A stretch of DNA of 7,552 bases from JANNVZ01 sp046153915 (GTDB lineage: Bacteria; Bacteroidota; Bacteroidia; Flavobacteriales_D; Sanyastnellaceae). Position 1 is the stretch's first letter. Every line of letters starts with the position of its first letter. Positions 1-5,187 of this stretch are shown piece by piece. The notes under the pieces were generated by a model, which worked only from the letters and a program-made list of their open reading frames with translations, did not search any database and was not told the DNA's origin. The stretch lies in the NCBI GenBank assembly GCA_046153915.1, contig JBJXFC010000300.1:1-7552 (forward strand), given 5' to 3'. The position numbers and the translations under genes are program-made.

Positions 1-195
1 GTTGTAGAGATTGAGTTTGTAGGCTGATTTATATTTCGCATAGGTGAAAAAAGCGCCGTATCCGTTCATGTTGAGCGAGACACCACCGTAGGCTTCCTTT
101 TTATACAATACCTGCAAACCTTCATCCACTGGCTTCTGCGCCGACATGAATGAAACACTAAGTATGGACAAAAAGATGATCGCGAAACTTCTCAT
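1..195 (-). CDS. Exported protein, N-terminal 65 residues (runs off left edge)
   Basis: The minus-strand frame is open from an ATG at 195-193 to the window edge. It begins with a typical Sec signal peptide: Arg at residue 2, a hydrophobic stretch FAIIFLSILSVSF, then small residues MSA followed by Gln, with likely cleavage before Q20. The mature start (VLYKKEAYGGVSLNMNGYG, followed by FFTYAKYKSAYK) is rich in Gly, Tyr and Lys. From memory it resembles the first strands of a family of uncharacterised Bacteroidota exported or outer-membrane barrel-like proteins, but with only 65 residues this is tentative. The gene is divergent from the OsmC-like gene, and the two share the spacer 196-313. A weak -7-like box (TATTTTTA, minus strand 211-204) lies 8 bases upstream of the start codon. 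No lipobox Cys is present. No function can be assigned from this fragment. Confidence 0.75.
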   Translation of the reverse strand, partial: MRSFAIIFLSILSVSFMSAQKPVDEGLQVLYKKEAYGGVSLNMNGYGAFFTYAKYKSAYKLNLYN

Positions 196-264
196 TTGCG
201 TTGTAAAAATAGGGCATTTTAATCAAAACACATCTGCGTGAATACTGTTCATTGCCAAGAAGTG

Positions 265-295
265 TTGAATTATTGCAACTGAACGCTTTAGTTTG
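265..295 (+). promoter_or_regulatory. Possible promoter of the OsmC-family gene
   Basis: TTG at 265-267, a 20-base spacer and TTAGTTTG at 288-295 approximate the Bacteroidota -33/-7 pattern (TTTG / TAnnTTTG) with one mismatch in the -7 box. The start codon follows 18 bases later. This is inferred from pattern only. Confidence 0.3.
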
Positions 296-313
296 CACAA
301 AATTTTTTAGGAA

Positions 314-724
314 ATGAATAAAATGATGGGGGTTAGTTACGATGGCGGATTGCGTTGTTTTGCAACCCATATTAAAAGTGGAGTAACAACCATGACCGAT
401 GCTCCGCCTGACAATCATGGCAAAGGAGAGTCTTTTTCGCCAACGGATTTGCTCTGCACATCACTGGCATGTTGTATGATAAGCATTATGGGTATTACGG
501 CAGATCAAAAAGAAATTGCCCTCGGCCATATAGAAGCCGATATTGAAAAAATAATGGCCAGTAATCCGCGTCGGGTAGAGGAAATAAAAATCCACTTGCG
601 AATTAAAAATCTGAACTACGGGGAACGTGAAAGAAGTATTCTTGAAAACGCCGCAAAAACCTGTCCGGTGGCGAAAAGTCTTAGCGCAGAATTGCTTCAG
701 ACCCTCAGCTTCGAATACGTTTGA
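314..724 (+). CDS. OsmC-family thiol protein (peroxiredoxin-like)
   Basis: This 136-residue protein has the full OsmC/Ohr-type fold length. The motif FSPTDLLCTSLACCM (41-55) carries the N-terminal catalytic-type cysteine (most likely C54, at the family position in SxxxC), and TCPVAKSL (116-123) carries the second (C117). Established OsmC/Ohr enzymes use this Cys pair to reduce organic hydroperoxides as cytoplasmic dimers. The DAPPDNHGKGE stretch (29-39) before the first motif fits the YhfA-like branch of unknown substrate rather than classical Ohr, so peroxidase activity is likely but not proven. Two further cysteines (C48 and C53) sit beside the active-site Cys. The ATG at 314 was chosen; a second ATG at 323 would remove only three residues. 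There is no strong Shine-Dalgarno sequence. The stop codon abuts the stop of the convergent lipoprotein gene. Confidence 0.93.
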   Translation: MNKMMGVSYDGGLRCFATHIKSGVTTMTDAPPDNHGKGESFSPTDLLCTSLACCMISIMGITADQKEIALGHIEADIEKIMASNPRRVEEIKIHLRIKNLNYGERERSILENAAKTCPVAKSLSAELLQTLSFEYV

Positions 725-847
725 TTACCTGGGTTGTTGCATGTGAACCCTGTCATAGGCTGAGCACAGTTCCTTCTTTCTGCAAGCTGTGAAAGTGACA
801 ATCAAAAACAGTGCAGCCAAAACCAAAACTACTTTATTCTTTCTCAT
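725..847 (-). CDS. Very small lipoprotein (40 aa), CSAYD motif
   Basis: This frame is too short for most gene callers but has clear coding features. From the ATG at 847-845 it reads a Lys/Arg-rich start (MRKNK), a hydrophobic core (VVLVLAALFLIVTF), then T-A-Cys at residue 22 as a lipobox-like signal peptidase II site. A short mature part of 19 residues follows: RKKEL, then C28-S-A-Y-D. It would be a lipid-anchored peptide of the cell envelope with unknown role. A second 40-codon gene at 7138-7260 has the same architecture and a CAAYD motif, which strongly supports both as genes. It lies 57 bases downstream of sucD on the same strand, with a good promoter-like sequence in between. Its TAA (727-725) directly abuts the TGA of the convergent OsmC gene. 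The residue at -3 of the lipobox is Phe rather than the usual Leu. Confidence 0.72.
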   Translation of the reverse strand: MRKNKVVLVLAALFLIVTFTACRKKELCSAYDRVHMQQPR

Positions 848-870
848 CTTCAACGATTTAGTTTGTCTTA

Positions 871-904
871 CAAATATAGGCCATTTGAAGATCAAAAAAT
901 CAAA
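871..904 (-). promoter_or_regulatory. Promoter of the 725-847 lipoprotein gene
   Basis: On the minus strand, TTTG (904-901) is followed by a 22-base spacer and TATATTTG (878-871). This is a perfect match to the Bacteroidota -7 consensus TAnnTTTG with a -33 TTTG at allowed spacing. The start codon lies 23 bases downstream. The -33 element begins immediately after the sucD stop, so the lipoprotein gene probably has its own transcript rather than depending on sucD. Confidence 0.55.
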
Positions 905-1777
905 TCAGGCAAGAACTTCTTTCATCTTTTCTCCGATCATAGCAGGAGAATCAACTACGTGTATTCCACATTCGCGCATGATGCGTTTTTTGGCTGCTGC
1001 GCTTTCGTTTTCACCAGAAACAATCGCACCTGCGTGGCCCATGGTGCGGCCTTTTGGAGCAGTTTCACCTGCAATAAATCCAACAACAGGCTTTTTATTT
1101 CCGTTTTCTTTGATCCATTGTGCCGCCTTTGGCTCCAACTCACCACCAATTTCACCAATCATCACGATGCCTTTTGTAGCAGGATCTTCCATCAGCAATT
1201 TGATAGCCTCAAGAGTTGTGGTGCCAATAATTGGATCTCCGCCAATGCCTATTGCTGTTGTAACGCCCAGACCTGCTTTGGCGATCTGATCTGCTGCTTC
1301 GTAAGTGAGCGTGCCTGATTTGGAAACAATTCCAACTGTACCCGGCACAAATACAAAGCCCGGCATGATGCCCACTTTGGCTTCACCGGCAGTAATCACT
1401 CCCGGACAGTTTGGTCCAATCAATGTGCATCCGCGGTCTTTGATATATTCTTTGGCTTTAACCATGTCAGAAACAGGAATACCTTCAGTAATTGTAACAA
1501 TCACTTTGATACCAGCTTCGGCAGCTTCCATAATAGCATCTGCAGCAAATGCCGGTGGTACAAAAATGATGCTTACATCGGCTCCTGTCTTAGCAACAGC
1601 GTCGGCAACTGTGTTGAATACAGGGCGATCGAGATGCGTTGTGCCTCCTTTTCCAGGAGTTACACCACCCACCACGTTGGTTCCGAATTCGATCATTTGT
1701 GAAGCATGAAAAGTTCCTTCGCTACCTGTGAATCCCTGTACAATCACTTTTGAATTTTTGCCTACGAGTACGCCCAT
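905..1777 (-). CDS. sucD: Succinyl-CoA synthetase (ADP-forming), alpha subunit
   Basis: This subunit carries out the substrate-level phosphorylation step of the TCA cycle (succinyl-CoA + ADP/GDP + Pi to succinate + CoA + ATP/GTP) together with the beta subunit SucC, which is not in this window. The 290-residue length matches E. coli SucD. Visible landmarks are the CoA-binding GFTGSEGTFH near the N-terminus, VTPGKGG, the IGPNCPG loop, GIVSKSGTLTYE, GIGGDPIIG, GEIGGE and the GRTMGHAGAIV segment, whose His (residue 248 from my start) is the phosphorylated active-site histidine. I place the start at the ATG at 1777-1775, giving MGVLVGKNSKVIVQG, which aligns with known SucD starts. A frame extension to a TTG at 1783 adds only two residues and is less likely. 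No frameshift or missing catalytic residue is seen. mnmE lies divergently beyond a 159-base spacer. Confidence 0.97.
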   Translation of the reverse strand: MGVLVGKNSKVIVQGFTGSEGTFHASQMIEFGTNVVGGVTPGKGGTTHLDRPVFNTVADAVAKTGADVSIIFVPPAFAADAIMEAAEAGIKVIVTITEGIPVSDMVKAKEYIKDRGCTLIGPNCPGVITAGEAKVGIMPGFVFVPGTVGIVSKSGTLTYEAADQIAKAGLGVTTAIGIGGDPIIGTTTLEAIKLLMEDPATKGIVMIGEIGGELEPKAAQWIKENGNKKPVVGFIAGETAPKGRTMGHAGAIVSGENESAAAKKRIMRECGIHVVDSPAMIGEKMKEVLA

Positions 1778-1796
1778 TGTCAATTTTATTTGGCCG

Positions 1797-1829
1797 CGAA
1801 AATAGGCGGAGGTTTGTTTTTTTGGTAAA
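1797..1829 (-). promoter_or_regulatory. sucD: Possible sucD promoter
   Basis: On the minus strand TATTTTCG (1804-1797) matches TAnnTTTG at seven of eight positions and sits 19 bases before the sucD ATG. A TTT (1829-1827) lies 22 bases upstream of it as a weak -33 element. Position and spacing are reasonable but the match is imperfect. Confidence 0.3.
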
Positions 1830-1936
1830 GAACATATGAAGACTATTTCACACCCACATTTTTCGCCCCAAGACTCTTTCCGGAAAAAACCTTTCTATAG
1901 CATTTACCTGGCAAAGGATGTTTCTTTGCATCCATC

Positions 1937-3334
1937 TTGGATCATAACCAGCCTACTGATATCATTTGTGCACTTTCAACGCCGCCAGGAACCGGGGCTC
2001 TTGCGATAATTCGCCTAAGCGGAACGGGCAGTATTGAGTTATTGGACACGTTTTTTTCCAGGAACCTGCGCACCCGCGACTCCCATACCGCGCACCGCGG
2101 CTGGATTCAACAAGGTGAGGAAAAGATTGACGATGTTATTGTTACACTATTCCGCAATCCCCAAAGTTTTACTGGTGAGGACACGGTGGAAATTACTTGT
2201 CATGGATCACCCTACATCGTTCAAAGAATCCTGCGGCTCCTGGTAGATCATGGCGCCCAAATCGCCAAACCCGGTGAGTTCAGCATGCGCGCCTTTCTGC
2301 ATGGTAAAATGGATTTATCGCAAGCCGAAGCCGTGGGTGATCTTATCGCATCAGAAAATGCAGCCATGCACAAACAGGCGCTGCACCAAATGCGCGGAGG
2401 ATTTTCGAAAGAGATCAATGCACTTCGTGAACGATTGATTCAGTTTGCATCGCTGGTAGAACTTGAACTCGATTTTGCAGAAGAAGATGTAGAATTTGCG
2501 GATAGAAGTCAGCTCGAAAAATTGGTGAAGGAAATTGAAGGCGTTGTAATCGGTCTGCGCGATTCGTTCTCTCTTGGCAATGCCATCAAAAATGGTGTGC
2601 CTGTAGCCATACTCGGTGCGCCCAACGCTGGTAAGAGCACTTTACTCAACGCATTGTTGAATGAAGAACGCGCAATTGTATCCGATATCGCAGGCACCAC
2701 GCGCGACACCGTTGAAGATTCCATCACCCTGAACGGAATCAAATTTATTTTTATCGATACAGCAGGATTGCGCGCCACTGAAGATGTGATCGAAAAGATG
2801 GGAATTGAACGCAGCTATGCCAAAGCGCGAAGTGCGTCGGTAATTTTGTTGGTGGTGGATTTATCGATAGACACACCGGAGAGCATCAAGGCATTTGTGA
2901 GCGATGTAAAAAAAGAGGCGGGAGAGGATAAGCATTATATTGTGGTGGGGAATAAATTGGATATGATCGGCGTGGCTGGCGCCTCGGAGCCACCAGGCAT
3001 GGCGGCTGTACGACGGGCTGCCAATGGAATAGCCATCTCGGCCAAAGAAAAATCCCACATCGAAGAATTAAAAAATCGAATTGCCTCTGCAATCGAAAGT
3101 GGGAAGGCGCATTCGGGAGAAACGATTGTCACCAATGCGCGTCATTATGAAGCATTGAATAAAGCGGCATCCTCCATTGCCGAAATAAAGGCGGGCATGG
3201 CCCAGAAAGTCACCGGTGATTTCCTCGCTATCGACATCCGCAAAACGCTCTATCATCTGGGTGAAATTGTGGGGCAGGTAAATGCGGATGATTTGTTGAA
3301 TAGTATATTCTCGAAGTTTTGTATTGGGAAATAA
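1937..3334 (+). CDS. mnmE: tRNA uridine-5-carboxymethylaminomethyl(34) synthesis GTPase MnmE
   Basis: MnmE (TrmE/ThdF) works with MnmG to modify U34 in the wobble position of certain tRNAs, using tetrahydrofolate-derived one-carbon units and K+-stimulated GTP hydrolysis. The 465-residue protein has the N-terminal TrmE folate-binding domain (PPGTGALAIIRLSG at 16-29, EFSMRAFLHGKMDLSQAEAV at 114-133), then a helical domain split by the G domain. The GTPase motifs are G1 GAPNAGKST (227-235), G2 TTRD (254-257), G3 DTAG (274-277), G4 NKLD (339-342) and G5 SAK (368-370). The C-terminus ends in the invariant FCIGK with its catalytic-type Cys. The start is TTG at 1937: the frame is closed by TAG at 1898-1900 and holds no ATG or GTG between. 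A stretch of about 25 residues between G4 and G5 is longer than I expect. A second copy of its last 18 codons lies 1640 bases downstream. Confidence 0.97.
   Translation: MDHNQPTDIICALSTPPGTGALAIIRLSGTGSIELLDTFFSRNLRTRDSHTAHRGWIQQGEEKIDDVIVTLFRNPQSFTGEDTVEITCHGSPYIVQRILRLLVDHGAQIAKPGEFSMRAFLHGKMDLSQAEAVGDLIASENAAMHKQALHQMRGGFSKEINALRERLIQFASLVELELDFAEEDVEFADRSQLEKLVKEIEGVVIGLRDSFSLGNAIKNGVPVAILGAPNAGKSTLLNALLNEERAIVSDIAGTTRDTVEDSITLNGIKFIFIDTAGLRATEDVIEKMGIERSYAKARSASVILLVVDLSIDTPESIKAFVSDVKKEAGEDKHYIVVGNKLDMIGVAGASEPPGMAAVRRAANGIAISAKEKSHIEELKNRIASAIESGKAHSGETIVTNARHYEALNKAASSIAEIKAGMAQKVTGDFLAIDIRKTLYHLGEIVGQVNADDLLNSIFSKFCIGK
3281..3334 (+). repeat. Copy 1 of mnmE 3'-end direct repeat (within the intact gene)
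   Basis: The last 18 codons of mnmE (NADDLLNSIFSKFCIGK and stop) recur in the same orientation at 4921-4974. I count 44 of 54 identical bases with no gap. Six of the ten differences are synonymous, and from the codon after the S/T change to the stop only synonymous changes occur. Similarity may continue for about 11 bases past the stop (3336-3346 against 4975-4985, 9 of 11). Confidence 0.85.
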
Positions 3335-3336
3335 AC

Positions 3337-3447
3337 GTGCTCAAAAAAATACCACTACTCTTTTTCCTTTTCGGAATGATACATGCTTTTTGGAAAACTG
3401 CTAAAAAGGTTTTCAATGATGATTTGCCCGATTATCTGAACAACTGA
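3337..3447 (+). CDS. Doubtful 36-aa hydrophobic peptide after mnmE
   Basis: A GTG two bases after the mnmE stop opens a frame of 36 codons ending in TGA. It reads LKKIPLLFFLFGMIHAF at the start (signal- or membrane-like), then a charged tail, FWKTAKKVFNDDLPDYLNN. Tight spacing behind mnmE and the coding-like residue pattern are in favour. Very short length and the GTG start are against. It has no Cys and is unlike the two lipoproteins in this window. It may be a remnant. Confidence 0.2.
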   Translation: MLKKIPLLFFLFGMIHAFWKTAKKVFNDDLPDYLNN

Positions 3448-3476
3448 AAGCACTCATCAAAGGGCTTAAGTCATTA

Positions 3477-3499
3477 AAAATGTATGACAGCTACATTTT
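3477..3499. repeat. Inverted repeat upstream of the ATPase gene
   Basis: AAAATGTA and TACATTTT form a perfect 8-bp dyad around the 7-base centre TGACAGC. The 10-mer TTAAAAATGT that overlaps its left arm (3474-3483) recurs directly at 3507-3516. It could be an operator, or a weak AT-rich hairpin after mnmE; it has no GC-rich stem like a standard terminator. Confidence 0.4.
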
Positions 3500-3524
3500 C
3501 AAGGCCTTAAAAATGTGAAACAAC

Positions 3525-3553
3525 ACACTTTTAACGATTTAAGTGTATATTTG
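3525..3553 (+). promoter_or_regulatory. Promoter with overlapping dyad for the ATPase gene
   Basis: TATATTTG at 3546-3553 is a perfect TAnnTTTG -7 box placed 20 bases before the ATG. No good -33 TTTG is present. The 6-bp dyad ACACTT (3525-3530) / AAGTGT (3541-3546) overlaps the start of this box, as an operator would. Function is inferred. Confidence 0.45.
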
Positions 3554-3573
3554 AAAAAAATTAGCTTGCAGGA

Positions 3574-4881
3574 ATGCTTAGAGACGCCTATCAATTTTTA
3601 GTGCAATGGAAGAATCGCCCAGACAAAAAACCGTTGGTGATTCAGGGTGCAAGACAGGTTGGAAAAACCTGGCTGATGAAGGAATTTGGTCGCAGGGAAT
3701 ATCAACACACGGCCTATTTCAATTTTGAGAGCACCCGTGAATTACATTCCATTTTTAAGTTGGGATATGACATTGATCGCATACTGGCTGCTTTGAATAT
3801 TCTATCGGGAACCAAGATCAAAGCAGAAAACACATTAATCATTCTGGATGAAATTCAATCGTGTCCAGAGGCCATAACTTCACTTAAATACTTTCAGGAA
3901 AACAATCCGGAGTATTCGATTTTCGCTGCCGGCTCACTACTTGGTGTAGCGATACATCAAGGCACTTCCTTCCCTGTAGGGAAAGTCGAATTTTTGACAT
4001 TGTATCCTCTGAATTTTCATGAATTCATGCGTGCAATGGGGAAAATAGAATTACTCCATGAACTGCAAAAAGGAGACACAGTTTTGATCGAACTATTCCA
4101 CGATCAATTCACAGAGCTCCTAAAACAATACTATTTTCTCGGCGGTATGCCTGAAGTAGTAAAAGAATTTGCCGAGAGCAAAGATTACTATCAGGCCCGT
4201 TTGATCCAACACAACATTTTGACTGCATACGAAAACGACTTTTCTAAACACGCCCCATTATCGCAGTTGCCCCGAATAAGAATGGTTTGGCAATCCATTG
4301 TGGGTCAGTTGGCGAAGGAAAATTCCAAATTCGTCTACAATGTGTTACGAAGCGGTGCCCGCGCAAAAGATTTTGAATTGGCGATAGAATGGTTGAAGGA
4401 TGCCGGCCTCATACACAAAGCCATCCGGATAAGTAAGGCGGGAATCCCTATCAATGCTTATGCCGACCTATCCGACTTCAAAATATATCTCAACGATGTA
4501 GGACTTTTGTGCGCTATGGGCGGGCTGACACCTGAAATAATCCTGAAAGACAATGATCTTTTGATAGAATTTAAGGGCACAGTTTCGGAACAATTTATAC
4601 TGCAGCAACTGGTCAACCAGAACTACACAGGATATTACTGGAATCCAGAGAATGCACAATCAGAAGTAGACTTTGTTATTCAAAAAGACAACCTCATCAT
4701 TCCTATCGAAGTGAAATCAGCGACCAATGTGAAGTCGCGGAGTTTGCGTGTATACCATGATACCTACCAACCAAAAATTTGCATTCGCACATCGCTCGCA
4801 GGTTATCAAAAGCAAAATTGGATGGAAAATATTCCGCTCTATGGGTTTCTGAATTGGTTAAGCAGGCGAAGTGGAAGTTGA
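3574..4881 (+). CDS. AAA-family ATPase with C-terminal DUF4143 domain
   Basis: This 435-residue cytoplasmic protein has the standard AAA_14 plus DUF4143 layout and length. The N-terminal ATPase carries Walker A GARQVGKT (25-32), Walker B LIILDE (88-93), a sensor-like AAGSLLG (118-124) and the family motif YPLNFHEFM (144-152). The second half has GGMPEVV (190-196), KIYLNDVGLL (303-312) and SEVDFVI followed by IPIEVKS (363-382). The D...ExK spacing there is the PD-(D/E)XK nuclease-like signature seen in this family and is intact. These proteins are common and often scattered in Bacteroidota and archaea. Their role is not established, so I assign none. The ATG at 3574 follows a weak GGA. Its base use looks more AT-rich than that of mnmE. 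The gene lies between the two copies of the mnmE 3' end, which suggests acquisition. Confidence 0.93.
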   Translation: MLRDAYQFLVQWKNRPDKKPLVIQGARQVGKTWLMKEFGRREYQHTAYFNFESTRELHSIFKLGYDIDRILAALNILSGTKIKAENTLIILDEIQSCPEAITSLKYFQENNPEYSIFAAGSLLGVAIHQGTSFPVGKVEFLTLYPLNFHEFMRAMGKIELLHELQKGDTVLIELFHDQFTELLKQYYFLGGMPEVVKEFAESKDYYQARLIQHNILTAYENDFSKHAPLSQLPRIRMVWQSIVGQLAKENSKFVYNVLRSGARAKDFELAIEWLKDAGLIHKAIRISKAGIPINAYADLSDFKIYLNDVGLLCAMGGLTPEIILKDNDLLIEFKGTVSEQFILQQLVNQNYTGYYWNPENAQSEVDFVIQKDNLIIPIEVKSATNVKSRSLRVYHDTYQPKICIRTSLAGYQKQNWMENIPLYGFLNWLSRRSGS

Positions 4882-4889
4882 AGGCATAT

Positions 4890-4974
4890 CTGGCGATAGA
4901 TTTCTACTGCACTGGCAAGCAATGAAGATGTTCTGCTGAATACTATATTTTCGAAGTTCTGTATTGGAAAGTAA
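4890..4974 (+). pseudogene. Displaced, decayed mnmE 3'-end fragment
   Basis: Bases 4921-4974 encode NEDVLLNTIFSKFCIGK and a stop, matching the end of MnmE (NADDLLNSIFSKFCIGK). Just upstream, 4890-4901 encodes LAID, matching L430-D433 of the intact protein. The 45 bases that should separate these blocks are cut to 19, a net loss of 26, which breaks the frame. The rest (CTACTGCAC, then GGCAAG) may be leftovers of the LYHL and GQ codons. Nearly all differences in the last codons are synonymous, so this end evolved in a functional mnmE before it was cut off. It is therefore not a fresh copy of the neighbouring gene. No start codon or larger gene body is attached; the ATPase stop is 8 bases upstream. 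Confidence 0.75.
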
Positions 4975-5143
4975 CCTGCACAAAATGACTGTATTCAATT
5001 TAAATCAAAAGAACCTCTGTCAGCGTAAAGACCTATGCCCGAATTGTCTCACTTGTTCGAATATTGCATTCATCTGGAAACTCACAATTACTGAGGTAAA
5101 CCCACATTTCGCCGGAATTATCACCACCAAAATTTCTTTTCGC

Positions 5144-5162
5144 TATTTTTGACTCTGAGTCA
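5144..5162 (+). promoter_or_regulatory. Promoter -7 box and adjoining dyad of the T9SS protein gene
   Basis: TATTTTTG (5144-5151) is a perfect TAnnTTTG box 36 bases before the ATG. A perfect 13-base dyad, TGACTC-T-GAGTCA (5150-5162), begins on its last two bases and covers the likely transcription start. That is the expected place for a repressor site. No clear -33 element is seen. Confidence 0.45.
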
Positions 5163-5187
5163 GCATCTAAGCTTTCTCTTTTGAAGA

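Larger units (their letters stand above)
3335..4974. mobile_element. Putative insertion at the mnmE 3' end, carrying an AAA-ATPase gene
   Basis: The segment is bounded on the left by the 3' end of intact mnmE and on the right by a displaced, diverged mnmE 3' end ending in the same FCIGK-stop. This is the layout left by elements that integrate into the 3' end of a gene and restore it; Salmonella genomic island 1 is known to use the last 18 bp of thdF (mnmE). The segment holds one full gene (AAA-ATPase/DUF4143), a doubtful small frame and a regulatory-looking spacer. There is no integrase, excisionase or terminal inverted repeat, so it could be a decayed remnant of a larger island, or gene acquisition by homologous recombination with a foreign mnmE end. 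The boundaries are those of the repeats, not proven attachment sites. Confidence 0.45.

Noticed and set aside
158..418. Minus-strand frame of 86 codons over the OsmC start and upstream spacer
   Set aside because: It overlaps the OsmC coding region in antisense and the 5' end of the exported-protein gene; no signal peptide or motif.
789..1709. Long plus-strand open frames across the sucD region
   Set aside because: They lie antisense to a clearly conserved sucD, their translations match no family I recognise, and they arise from sucD codon bias.
2034..3416. Several 60-90 codon frames on both strands within mnmE
   Set aside because: All are out of frame with or antisense to a complete, motif-verified mnmE.
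4964..5152. Plus-strand frame with a CPNC-x2-C cluster (ATG at 4985)
   Set aside because: It starts inside the displaced mnmE end and its lone Cys cluster has no partner set for a zinc site. It runs into the T9SS promoter. Not supported as a gene.
5020..5187. Open minus-strand frame across the spacer and T9SS start, with GEMWVYLSN and FPDEC
   Set aside because: It has no usable start, overlaps the T9SS gene in antisense, and I recognise no family; it could be a remnant, but the evidence is too thin.
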